A program made the translations under genes and the position numbers. From NCBI RefSeq assembly GCF_001548375.1, contig NZ_AP017295.1:3382501-3446500 (forward strand): DNA of 64,000 nt, read 5' to 3'. This stretch comes from Nostoc sp. NIES-3756 (GTDB lineage: Bacteria > Cyanobacteriota > Cyanobacteriia > Cyanobacteriales > Nostocaceae). Positions within the stretch are counted from its first letter, which is position 1. Every line of letters starts with the position of its first letter. A model generated the notes under the pieces. The model was not told the DNA's origin and searched no databases. It saw only the letters and a program-made list of their open reading frames with translations. This document shows, in pieces, positions 18,134 to 26,726 of this stretch.

Positions 18134-18733
18134 TTACAACGTTGCTAATAATTCCTTTAAGCGATCGCGTCCATCTCGAAACACTGACCAGCCATCACCA
18201 ACTAACACAGCTTCTACTTTCTCCAAAGCTGCTAATCTCCGCACCGATGCCACAGCCTCTTGCTTATTCAGCAACTTCTCATCAGCTAAAATGCCCAAAC
18301 TACCTGCTTGATATGCCCGTACTAAGTCGCCAGTAATTAAAGTTGTTTCTTCTAGCAGTAACGCCAACTCACCAGGAGTTTTAGAACCTTGAAGTTCAAT
18401 GACCTTTAATCCTGGGACAATTTCATCACCATCAGATAGCCAGCGATCGCAATATATAGGAAAAAAATCCTTTTCAGCTTCTGGCCCGGCTATTTTGGCA
18501 TAGGTTTGGTCAGCAATTTCCTTAGCTGATCTTATATGATCGGAGTTGGTGAGAATAATCCAAAGCACACCACCAAGAGATTCTAAATGTTTCCAATCAT
18601 GATTTGATAAAGCTACCGGGTCAATCAAAATGTTGCCATCGGGGCGAATCCAGGCAAACCCATTAAAATCAATATTTCTTGCCGGGTTGAAAGTAGACCA
18701 GCCATAAAGATCAGGACGGTGCAGGGATTTCAT
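18134..18733 (-). CDS. Metallo-beta-lactamase-fold-like protein with degenerate metal site
   Basis: The 199-residue product has the beta-sandwich pattern of an MBL-fold hydrolase. It has a strand pair (GFAWIRPDGNILIDPVAL), a turn where the metal motif should lie (WIILTNSDHIRSAKEI), a later strand pair (LKVIELQGSKTPGELALLL) and ITGDLVRA. The classical HxHxDH metal-binding motif is reduced to TNSDH, so only the Asp-His pair remains. The glycine-rich histidine after the sandwich is replaced by GSKTPGE. It may therefore be inactive or have another function. The start is the ATG at 18733. It converges on the exoprotein gene. The same degenerate type is common in cyanobacteria, but I know no function for it. 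Confidence 0.75.
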   Translation of the reverse strand: MKSLHRPDLYGWSTFNPARNIDFNGFAWIRPDGNILIDPVALSNHDWKHLESLGGVLWIILTNSDHIRSAKEIADQTYAKIAGPEAEKDFFPIYCDRWLSDGDEIVPGLKVIELQGSKTPGELALLLEETTLITGDLVRAYQAGSLGILADEKLLNKQEAVASVRRLAALEKVEAVLVGDGWSVFRDGRDRLKELLATL

Positions 18734-18837
18734 AATAATTCTGGTTCTATACCTTCAATAATGATTGATTAGCCAGCATCATTAATTTATCAGTTATCAG
18801 TGGATAGTTGAGAGATTATTTCAACTGTCCACTGTCC

Positions 18838-21800
18838 CTACACAGAAACAAAATTCACCGTATAAGGTTCCTCTAGGGACTGTTGGGTACTGGCTTTAAT
18901 GGCATCAAGGTAACGGTAGAGTGATTTTAATTGTTGGGAATTGGGGCGGTAGGTAAGATTGCCCTGTTTTTCAAACAGAGGAATGTTAGCGATCGCCCGA
19001 TAATCAAAATTGTCTAGAGACGTTTGAGTTAACCAACTAGACTCAGGTGGTGCAGGTATTAAGCCGGGGGGTAGTTCTCCTTCTAGGAAAGCTAACAGTC
19101 TTTGCTGACAAATACTGGTATTAATACCGCGTCCCTCAAATAAATGCAGCACTTCGCTAAAAGATAACGCCCTGTCTGGTAATAGTCGCAACAATTCTGT
19201 AAACAGGAAGTAGTCTGTGTATTGATGTCGGGAGTCTTCCAAAACTTGGGAATGTAAGGGTAGTAAAGCTAAACCACAAGCCACACGACTACAGTTGGGC
19301 GCACCGTTTTCTCCCAAATATGAGTCTTGAATAATTTTGGCATTGGGGAGTTTTTGCCTCAGCCACAGGTTGACAACCCCTAAATTAGCCACACCACCAG
19401 TGATAATGGCTTGATTAATGGCTTCGGTGGGGATACCACGGGCTACTAATAGTTTGTTGAGTTCGCGGTTCAGGCGACGGGCAAAGGGGATAAAGACTTG
19501 GCTTTCTAATTCTCGACGCTGTAATGTCCACCTTTGGTCTGCTAATTCTAGGGTGAAAGATTCTTGGTGCTGCAAAATCAGCTTTAATGCCAAGGCTGCA
19601 TCGAGGACGGCTTGACCTAAAAGAGAACTTTCTAAATGTTGCTGGAGGCGAATCCGGGCAGGAATATCGGGTTCTCCCAAACGGGGCAATTCTAATTCTT
19701 CCAACCCCAAACTCTGCCACTGCATCCGATCTAAACCAGGAACAGAAGGTTGCCATTGCCAAGGGTTACTGGTAATTTTCTGGCCTTCTTCTGGGTTTTC
19801 CCAGCGAGATTTTCGGTATTTGGGTGATAAAAGTAACTGACAAATAATATCCTGCTCCAGTCCTTTGCTAGCGTAGGCAAAGCTGTGAAGCATGAAATTG
19901 TTATAACTCAGTTGCGAAAGATCATCAGGAATATCTACCAGTCCCATTTCTGTGGCAGTTGCCCCGATATTCATGATGAGGGTATTACCTACTAGGGAGT
20001 GGTCGCTAGTTTTGGCTGGAGATAAACCTTGGGGAGTGCTTAATTTAACAGCTTCACCATTACCACCATCGATGAAACTGAGAAGACTGGCGATCGCTTC
20101 TTCTACAAACAATACTTGTTGTGGGTGTTGGACTAATTTGCTTGTGAGTAAAGCTTCCCGCACATTGAAGCGATATTGTTCTGACCAACTAGAAGGACAA
20201 TTACAAATAATCCCCGCAATATTACTGACGATACTATGAAAAGTGCGTTGATTGAGACCAACAGCCGTAGCAATTAAGCCTTGAGTGGTGCTGTAGCGGT
20301 CGGCTTTGAGGGTCAAAAGTAATTTAGAGAGCGATCGCACTACCCAAATTAAAGGCCCAGCCGACGATTCATTAAATTGCAGTACAGGTTCCCATTTTTG
20401 CTGTTCGTTTTTATAGGGGATAGCTACCTGTAAATAAGGCTTCAATTGAACTGAATAAAGATGATTCTTTGTATCACTAGTTTCTTTATCTGGGGTAGTC
20501 TGAGTTACAGAAGCAGTCGGTAAGTAAACTTCTGCTGGTAGTCGGAAAGACTGTTGAAAGGAATTTGCTCCCGGTTGAGTCTCCGTTGACCAAAAGATAG
20601 GATAAACCACACCATTAGAGCGATTTAACAAAGCCGCAGAAATTCCTGTAGTTCCCAAATCAATGCCCAAATACCAAGATGAATCGGAACTACGAGATGC
20701 AGCCTCAGTGTTATTATTTACCGGGTTAGTTGGTGTAACAGCAGTTTGACCATTGGGTGTTTCTACTTTCTTGTCAGTGCGGGGAGTGAAAGTTAAAACA
20801 TTGTTTACCTGGGGTTTAGAGGCTGTCTGTGAAGCAACAACATGACTTTTTTCTGTAATTTTCTGTTCAGGTGGTGATTGTTGCGGTTCAAATAAAGCCT
20901 CTACCGAATCGGAAACAGGAGTTTTTTCCGTAATTTTTGATTCAGGTGGTGATTGTTGCGGTTCAAATAAAGCCTCTACCGAATCGGAAACAGGAGTTTT
21001 TTCCGTAATTTTTGATTCAGGTGGTAGTTGTTGAGGCGTAAATAAAGCCTCTAAAGAATCTGAGCTAGTTACTGATTCTGGCTCATCAAATTTAGCTAAA
21101 TCTTGATGTAATTTGAGCCACTGCTCCTCATTGAGAGAGATATCCGGCGGACTTGCTAGCTGAGTTACTTCTTTGGAAAGTAAATTTTCCTGTGGTGAAG
21201 CGGGAATATAATTATCTGATGACTGCTCAGGCTCCGTATGGGGAGTAGAAACTTCTGGCTTTGGCGTAATTACAGTTACAGTTACTTTTTCCGTATCTGC
21301 TAACAACAAAGAAACATCAGATGGCTGTTCTTCCTCTGTAAAATCTATGTCTACCAATGATGTAACTGTATCGGTGCTGGTAGGTTGTGCAGTCACAATT
21401 TCTGTAGTTGTAACTGGCGATATAGTAGCACTCGGTTGAGTTTCTGGCGTTGAGTCGATAGATAGTGGTGGCGAAACTTGAGTTTCTGGTTCTAGTGTTA
21501 TCTCAGTAGATTGTAGCGGCGCTTGAGTTTCTGGTTCTAGGATTAAATTAAACTGGGTTTCTAGCTCTGGTGCTACATCAGTAGGTGATAGCAAAACCTG
21601 GGTTTCTGGCTCGGGAATATCATTGAAATCAAACAGATTTGTCTGAGATTGATCAAAGAATAAAGAATTTAGTGCTGAGTCTGTCGATGAGTCAGTAACT
21701 TGTGGTGACAAAACTGGAGTTTCTTGAGGATCGGTAAAATCAAACAAATCATCATCTGATTGATCAAACCACGCCTCCGGCATAATTGCCGCCGTATGTT

Positions 21801-23049
21801 CGTCTGTCAGAGAGTTACTTGGGTTTACAGGGAGGTTATCATCAACATTCAGATCCAATAAATCAGGGGTAATTAAATCTGGGTTGAGTTCAAGACTGGC
21901 ATTAGTGAAATTATCACTACCAAACAAACTAGCGTAAATTAGATCAACTTCATCATTAGCCAATTCCCAACTATTAGGGAGCAAAGTAGTGAGGTTGTTA
22001 GGACTCTCTAAAGTGAAAGGTTCATCAGCACCGAGTTGCATTAGCACTGCATCTAGCTCATCTGTATCTGGTTCTTGGTTTTCGACTGGAGGAGCTAATT
22101 CTTGACTAGCTGTAGTGCTGTTAGTCTCTGGTGGTGAGGAAACTTCTGTAACGGTATGAGCAGGAGTTGGTGATGGCGGTGTGGGTGGGGTATCTGCTTG
22201 GGGAACAGGCGGCTGGAAATTGGATAATTGTTGTAGATACTGTGTCCAATTGTTGAGGAAACTAGTCATCAACTGTTCACTTTGTAATCCTGTGCTGTGC
22301 ATTCTGGCGATCGCTTGCGACAAGGATTCGTGATAAGTATTAATATTACGCTGTAACGCTTCAAAAACAACGTTAACAGTCCCATCAAGGGACAATAAGC
22401 GTTGATCTAATTCTTTCGTTAATTGTGTTAACCTTTCTCCCTGTTCTGATGACTCCCAAATCGGCGCAGCTGCGGGTGATAATTCCAATCTGTTGCCGTT
22501 AACACCATTAGTATACGTATCAGGATTAACTCCACCCTCAGTAATATGGACGTTCAGAACTGGCACTAAGCGACTCATCAGGACTTGTAAAAAGTCTGTG
22601 ATCATCTGCTCTTGGTTCGCTAACTGCTGACTTAAGGAGTAATTTTGTAATCGCTTCTGCTCTAGTTGTCTAATTTCTTGTGCTAAAACCGTGCGCTCTT
22701 GCAATAATGCTGTAATTTCCCCTTGCAAGGGCTGGATTAATTCCGATAATTCATTTTTAAATTGTTGGAATACAAAATTATTATCTTCTTGGGGTTGATT
22801 GTTTTGTAGTGAAGGCTGATTTTGACCTTGACCAACAAATTTTGTCACCAAAGGCGAATGACTGCTAGGTTGATTCTCCAATGTTTCACTGTCTTGGAGA
22901 CTGACCAGAAAATTGCGGACTCTTTCTAAAACCTCTTTTGGCTCTTGCGCCTGACTAGACAAAAGCCTAGACAGGCGCTTACCATTGCTGTTGAGCAAAT
23001 TATCAATATCTGCAATCAGTTTTTGAATTTCATCAGTGCGGAAAGTCAC
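18838..23049 (-). CDS. Hsp70-like ATPase with long low-complexity region
   Basis: This 1403-residue protein starts with GTG at 23049 (AAGG about nine bases upstream). Residues 1-285 are helical with heptad patterns. Residues about 285-785 are acidic, Pro/Thr/Ser/Glu-rich and likely disordered, with repeated PETQ words and a perfect 25-residue tandem duplication (words KITEKTPVSDSVEALF and EPQQSPP). From about 786 an actin/Hsp70-fold ATPase begins with YLGIDLGTTGISAAL. It continues with EEAIASLLSFIDGG, TLIMNIGATATEMGLVDI and IITGGVANLGVVNLWLRQKL. A C-terminal helical stretch (1270-1403) replaces the usual substrate-binding domain. No membrane helix is seen. I interpret it as an ASKHA ATPase of the Hsp70 type with a cyanobacterial architecture. 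The partner and function are unknown. Confidence 0.8.
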   Translation of the reverse strand: MTFRTDEIQKLIADIDNLLNSNGKRLSRLLSSQAQEPKEVLERVRNFLVSLQDSETLENQPSSHSPLVTKFVGQGQNQPSLQNNQPQEDNNFVFQQFKNELSELIQPLQGEITALLQERTVLAQEIRQLEQKRLQNYSLSQQLANQEQMITDFLQVLMSRLVPVLNVHITEGGVNPDTYTNGVNGNRLELSPAAAPIWESSEQGERLTQLTKELDQRLLSLDGTVNVVFEALQRNINTYHESLSQAIARMHSTGLQSEQLMTSFLNNWTQYLQQLSNFQPPVPQADTPPTPPSPTPAHTVTEVSSPPETNSTTASQELAPPVENQEPDTDELDAVLMQLGADEPFTLESPNNLTTLLPNSWELANDEVDLIYASLFGSDNFTNASLELNPDLITPDLLDLNVDDNLPVNPSNSLTDEHTAAIMPEAWFDQSDDDLFDFTDPQETPVLSPQVTDSSTDSALNSLFFDQSQTNLFDFNDIPEPETQVLLSPTDVAPELETQFNLILEPETQAPLQSTEITLEPETQVSPPLSIDSTPETQPSATISPVTTTEIVTAQPTSTDTVTSLVDIDFTEEEQPSDVSLLLADTEKVTVTVITPKPEVSTPHTEPEQSSDNYIPASPQENLLSKEVTQLASPPDISLNEEQWLKLHQDLAKFDEPESVTSSDSLEALFTPQQLPPESKITEKTPVSDSVEALFEPQQSPPESKITEKTPVSDSVEALFEPQQSPPEQKITEKSHVVASQTASKPQVNNVLTFTPRTDKKVETPNGQTAVTPTNPVNNNTEAASRSSDSSWYLGIDLGTTGISAALLNRSNGVVYPIFWSTETQPGANSFQQSFRLPAEVYLPTASVTQTTPDKETSDTKNHLYSVQLKPYLQVAIPYKNEQQKWEPVLQFNESSAGPLIWVVRSLSKLLLTLKADRYSTTQGLIATAVGLNQRTFHSIVSNIAGIICNCPSSWSEQYRFNVREALLTSKLVQHPQQVLFVEEAIASLLSFIDGGNGEAVKLSTPQGLSPAKTSDHSLVGNTLIMNIGATATEMGLVDIPDDLSQLSYNNFMLHSFAYASKGLEQDIICQLLLSPKYRKSRWENPEEGQKITSNPWQWQPSVPGLDRMQWQSLGLEELELPRLGEPDIPARIRLQQHLESSLLGQAVLDAALALKLILQHQESFTLELADQRWTLQRRELESQVFIPFARRLNRELNKLLVARGIPTEAINQAIITGGVANLGVVNLWLRQKLPNAKIIQDSYLGENGAPNCSRVACGLALLPLHSQVLEDSRHQYTDYFLFTELLRLLPDRALSFSEVLHLFEGRGINTSICQQRLLAFLEGELPPGLIPAPPESSWLTQTSLDNFDYRAIANIPLFEKQGNLTYRPNSQQLKSLYRYLDAIKASTQQSLEEPYTVNFVSV
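20871..21020. repeat. 75-bp tandem duplication inside the Hsp70-like gene
   Basis: The segment starting at 20871 is repeated with a 75-bp shift at 20946 (GTGGTGATTGTTGCGGTTCA begins both). A third, diverged copy starts near 21021. It encodes 25-residue repeats in the disordered region, and the two full copies are essentially identical, suggesting a recent duplication. Confidence 0.85.
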
Positions 23050-23705
23050 TTTAAATTACCTTAGCTAGAAATTTTAGGTTAACTGGTTTAGAAAATTAAT
23101 TTACAATCACTTTGTTATTGGTCATTAGTCAGTGGTCATTAGTCAAAAAAGCTCTAGACTGTGGACTATTGACTATTGATTTAGTACGGGCTAAACGCCC
23201 CGCTACCGCTCCATCACTCAGATGATGTTACAGTCTGTGGGACTTCATAGTATGAAAACATAAAAAAATCCAAACCGCCAAGAAACTGCTTAGTGTGTAA
23301 CACTACTTTGCTCATAAAACAAAGCTAATACATTTAAAATACTGAGCAATAGAGAGTTTTGATGCTAAAAATCTTAAAATCTTAATCAATAAAAAACTCC
23401 GTATACAGTGGGATGCTTTTTTCGACCCAAGCAGGCAGCCAAAACAAAACAACAATAGCTACATAAGTTTAAGTAATAATACGTATGCAAGTTTTCTGTA
23501 GAAAACGAAAAATTTAGTAGTTGTCAGCAAAATATACAATCAGGTTCAAAAAAACTGTCTTTTCTATTACCTGCCATATGAGAACTTTCTCATGATTCAT
23601 TCATTATGTTCTCATAACAGGCTGACTACAATGACTTTAAGTTTAAGTTAAACGACACACACTAATACTTAACTTATTATCAGGAGGTTCTCTAATCTAC
23701 GACCT
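23050..23705. other. Divergent intergenic region
   Basis: The 656 bp between the Hsp70-like gene and the permease gene hold a heptamer array (23118-23180) and GC-rich repeat text GGGCTAAACGCCCCGCTACC (from about 23188). The rest is AT-rich. Two TTAA half-sites 11 bp apart near 23636-23654 recall a Pho box but lack further copies. AGGAGG at 23682-23687 is a strong ribosome binding site. No gene is seen. Confidence 0.55.
23118..23180. repeat. Heptamer repeat array
   Basis: GTCATTA, GTCAGTG and GGACTATTGACTATTGA words in tandem, of the same family as the other arrays in the window. Confidence 0.75.
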
Positions 23706-25205
23706 TTGGTAAAGCAAAATATAACAAAAAAAGACAAAATGAAACTAGATGGAGATAAATCTAAATATAATCTAATAAATACACAAATACATAGGTTTAA
23801 GCGATATTATCAACACTTAAGCCGTTGGCAACCAAAACATCTATTAGCACTATTTTTAACTTCTATATTTAGTGCCACAGTATTTCTACTCGATGGCTTA
23901 TCTCTACAAGGGCGGTTGACTATATTTGTATTTCTGCTAACCGTCATTTTATGGTCAACAACCTCAATTAATGCTGCCTACATTGCTTTAGTTGCAGTAA
24001 TTATCCTTCTGTTAACAGGTGGCATTTCCCAAGACCAATTTTTTGAATCATTGGGTTCTGATGTTGTTTGGTTAATGATAGGTGCGTTTGTTTTAGGAGG
24101 TGCAGTCAAGCAAACTGGTTTAGCTACAAGGCTAACTCAAACAGTAGCTGCCAAAGCACACAATGTCAGCAGTTTATTTTGGTTGCTAACAACAGTCTTA
24201 ATTCCTCTATCATTTTTAATTCCCTCCACCTCTGGGCGTGCGGCTGTTACCTATCCAATTTTTCGCAGCATCACTAATGCGATAGAAGATCAACCTACAC
24301 GACGCGCACTAGCACTGCTGATGCCTTCTATTATTTTAGTGTCTACAATTGCTTCTTTAACTGGTGCAGGTTCTCATCTAGTTGCTAAAGATTTATTAGA
24401 AGAAATTTCCGGACAAGATATATCTTTTAGCCAGTGGTTACTCTACGGCTTACCTTTTGGAGTTATTGCCAGTTATGCCTCCTGTTGGGTAATCATGTGC
24501 TTATTTCTCGATAAAAAACGCTGCCAACAAAAGTTAGATGTTGAATGCTGGCAATCAACACCCCTATCTATATCAGAACGCAAAACATTATTAATTGTTT
24601 TATTGATGTTGACGTTGTGGTTAACCGAGAAATGGCATGGATTAGAAATTGCTACCGTTACTGTCATCGGTGCGTTAATTCTCACCGCTCCCAATTTTGG
24701 GGTAATTAAATGGAAAGATGCTGTTAAAGATGTTTCTTGGAATCTAATTATTTTTGTAGGTGCAACGCTAGTGTTAGGACGCGCATTAATCAGTTCTGGT
24801 GCGTCGGAATGGATTATTAATCATGTCTTTCGCTTCAGTGATATCAACAACACCAAATCCCACTTGCTCATTCTGTTGCTACTTGCCGTTATAAGCCTAA
24901 CTTCCCACATATATATGACTTCTCATACAGCCAGAGCAGCAGCTTTAGTTCCTCCCCTGCTGTACCTTGCCAGTAGTCTGAATATTAATCCCGTTGCTGT
25001 CTTATTTCTTAGCACTTTAGGTATGGATTATTGCCTCACCTTTCCTGTCAGTTCTAAAGCACTGATGGTTTACCAAGATGCAGAAGAAGATGGTTTTCAA
25101 CCAATAGATTTACTCCGCTTAAGTTCAGTCATGATTATTGTTCACCTCGCTTTAATTCTCTTGTTCTACTACACCTGGTGGCGTTGGGTAGGTTTATCTC
25201 TTTAA
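23706..25205 (+). CDS. SLC13-type (DASS) anion:sodium symporter-like permease
   Basis: This integral membrane protein of up to 499 residues has about 11-12 hydrophobic helices. It has the sequence features of the SLC13/divalent-anion symporter superfamily: SLGSDVVWLMIGAFVLGGAVKQTGLA, PSTSGRAAVTYPI in the first half, and SHTARAAALVPPLL with TFPVSSKALM in the second half. The Ser-Asn/Thr-type motifs of the two inverted repeats are present as STSGR and TSHTAR. Substrates in this family include sulfate, dicarboxylates, citrate and phosphate, and the sequence does not decide. The start is uncertain. TTG at 23706 lies 18 bases after a strong AGGAGG, while ATG at 23739 has no near site. The glycerate kinase gene follows on the same strand after a 190-bp repeat-filled gap. 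Confidence 0.88.
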   Translation: MVKQNITKKDKMKLDGDKSKYNLINTQIHRFKRYYQHLSRWQPKHLLALFLTSIFSATVFLLDGLSLQGRLTIFVFLLTVILWSTTSINAAYIALVAVIILLLTGGISQDQFFESLGSDVVWLMIGAFVLGGAVKQTGLATRLTQTVAAKAHNVSSLFWLLTTVLIPLSFLIPSTSGRAAVTYPIFRSITNAIEDQPTRRALALLMPSIILVSTIASLTGAGSHLVAKDLLEEISGQDISFSQWLLYGLPFGVIASYASCWVIMCLFLDKKRCQQKLDVECWQSTPLSISERKTLLIVLLMLTLWLTEKWHGLEIATVTVIGALILTAPNFGVIKWKDAVKDVSWNLIIFVGATLVLGRALISSGASEWIINHVFRFSDINNTKSHLLILLLLAVISLTSHIYMTSHTARAAALVPPLLYLASSLNINPVAVLFLSTLGMDYCLTFPVSSKALMVYQDAEEDGFQPIDLLRLSSVMIIVHLALILLFYYTWWRWVGLSL

Positions 25206-25242
25206 GTGCTGAGTATTTTAAAGATTTTGAAATTTTGCGGAA

Positions 25243-25361
25243 AGTTCTGTAGGCGGGTTTCCCGCCGTAGGAACGCCACTTGCTACAACGGGGGGAAACC
25301 TCCGAAGTTTGCCCGGAGGGAAACCCTCCTTGCAACTTCTCTCCGCAACGCAGTGGCTCAA
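25243..25361. repeat. Dispersed palindromic repeat element
   Basis: A GC-rich block of nested inverted repeats: GGCGGGTTTCCCGCC, CGGGGGGAAACC, GGAGGGAAACCCTCC and terminal GCCACTTGC / GCAGTGGC. It interrupts the gap between the permease and glycerate kinase genes, and a short open frame reads through it. The short copy at 859-900 shares part of it on the opposite strand. Confidence 0.75.
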
Positions 25362-25399
25362 CTTTTCGAGACGAGTTTTGAATTGATTGGTTCCTATTT

Positions 25400-26644
25400 A
25401 TGACTCTAAACATTTTAATCGCACCCTCTGGATTTAAAGAAAGCCTTGATGCAGAACAAGTAGCTGATTGCATAGCTACGGGTATCACTAAAGTTTTACC
25501 TGATGTAAATATCTGCAAAGCACCTCTAGTAGATGGCGGTGAAGGTTTTACTAAAACTTTAGTAGCAGCCACAGGCGGAACTTTACATCACCTGGAAGTA
25601 ACTGGGCCTGTTGGACAAAAAGTACCATCTCATTTTGGCTTTCTTGGGGGAACTACCAAAAAAACGGCTGTGTTAGAAATGGCGGCGGCTGCTGGGTTGC
25701 GTCTTGTACCCACCAATATGCGAAATCCTCTGGTAACAACAACCTACGGCGTTGGCGAGTTAATCAAAGCTGCCTTGGATGCTGGTGCAGAACGGATTTT
25801 AGTAGGTTGTGGTGATTCTGGAACTAACGATGGCGGTGCAGGAATGGCGCAAGCGTTGGGTGTGAAGCTATTGGATGAGAACGGACAGGAGTTAGGTTTG
25901 GGTTGTGGCGAATTAATCAAACTCCAACGTATTGATTTGTCTGCGAGAGATTCTCGTTTAGCTCAAGTTCAAATTGATGTTGCTTGCAACTGGCATAATG
26001 TTCTGTGTGGTGAGAAGGGTGTGGCGAGAGTTTTCGGGCCGCAAAAGGGCGCATCCCCAGCAACAGTAGAAGCAATGGCTTCAGCGCTGGAACATTACGC
26101 CGCAGTCATCAAAACTGATTTAGGTATTGATGTGGAACAAATGCCTGGAGGTGGTGCTTCTGGTGGTTTGGGTACAGGTTTACACGCCTTAATTGGAGCT
26201 AAATTATACTCGCGCTATGATATTGTGATGCAGTATTTGGAATTGGATAATTTAATTCCCCAAGCTGATTTAGTGATTACTGCGGAAGGCTGCATTGATT
26301 TTCAAACCCCACGGGGTAAAATTCCGGCTGAAGTAGCAAAGCGTGCCAAGCGTCATGGTATACCAGTAATTGCGCTTGTTGGTACTATTGGCGAAGGTGC
26401 GGAAATTAATTTGCAGCAAGGTATCGATTATTTTAATAGTATTTTGACTCATCCTTGCCAACTAAGTGAGGCGATTTCTCAAACTGCAACTTTGCTAACT
26501 AACGCGGCTGAACAGGTAGCGAGGTTGCTATTAGTGGGTAGGCAAATTAAAAGCTTTAAGAACTCAAAGTTCAAATTACCCTATGAGAAGCAAGCTAAAA
26601 CTTTTGCGAATCAAGGCGGTTACTTGGCTAGAGAAGCAAGCTAA
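25400..26644 (+). CDS. Glycerate kinase (type I, GlxK/GarK family)
   Basis: This enzyme phosphorylates D-glycerate with ATP, feeding photorespiratory or organic-acid glycerate back into central metabolism. Motifs visible are the N-terminal IAPSGFKESLDAEQVA, PLVDGGEGFTKTL, the catalytic-region GCGDSGTNDGGAGMAQALG and PGGGASGGLGTGL. The C-terminal domain has VITAEGCIDFQTPRGKIPAEVA and VIALVGTIGEG. The usual family length is about 375-385 residues. This one has 414 because roughly the last 35 residues (from about KSFKNSKFKL) are encoded by repeat-derived DNA carrying two copies of GAGAAGCAAGCTA. The second copy supplies the final residues and the stop. The tail is unlikely to matter for catalysis. 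It may be co-transcribed with the upstream permease, but the gap holds a palindromic repeat. Confidence 0.93.
   Translation: MTLNILIAPSGFKESLDAEQVADCIATGITKVLPDVNICKAPLVDGGEGFTKTLVAATGGTLHHLEVTGPVGQKVPSHFGFLGGTTKKTAVLEMAAAAGLRLVPTNMRNPLVTTTYGVGELIKAALDAGAERILVGCGDSGTNDGGAGMAQALGVKLLDENGQELGLGCGELIKLQRIDLSARDSRLAQVQIDVACNWHNVLCGEKGVARVFGPQKGASPATVEAMASALEHYAAVIKTDLGIDVEQMPGGGASGGLGTGLHALIGAKLYSRYDIVMQYLELDNLIPQADLVITAEGCIDFQTPRGKIPAEVAKRAKRHGIPVIALVGTIGEGAEINLQQGIDYFNSILTHPCQLSEAISQTATLLTNAAEQVARLLLVGRQIKSFKNSKFKLPYEKQAKTFANQGGYLAREAS
26585..26643. repeat. Two copies of GAGAAGCAAGCTA at the 3' end of the glycerate kinase gene
   Basis: Exact 13-mers at 26585-26597 and 26631-26643. A third copy lies at 9996-10008 in an intergenic repeat. 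The second copy overlaps the stop codon at 26642-26644. Confidence 0.85.
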
Positions 26645-26672
26645 ATAAGGTATTTTGGCTTTTTTATTTAAG

Positions 26673-26709
26673 AGTGCGATCGCCTATAATATCCAAGAGC
26701 GATCGCACT
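26673..26709. terminator. Bidirectional hairpin made of two HIP1 sites
   Basis: AGTGCGATCGC (26673-26683) and GCGATCGCACT (26699-26709) form a perfect 11-bp stem with a 15-nt loop. It lies between the convergent glycerate kinase and porin genes. Each arm contains the HIP1 octamer GCGATCGC. A T-run precedes it on the plus strand rather than following it, so intrinsic termination is plausible but not certain. Confidence 0.55.
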
Positions 26710-26726
26710 AATTTATTAGCCAAGGT

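Noticed and set aside
23630..23660. Second Pho box upstream of the SLC13-type permease
   Set aside because: Only two half-sites at an 11-bp distance with poor consensus outside TTAA; not enough to support the call.
25206..25403. 65-codon frame between permease and glycerate kinase
   Set aside because: Most of it is the palindromic repeat at 25243-25361.
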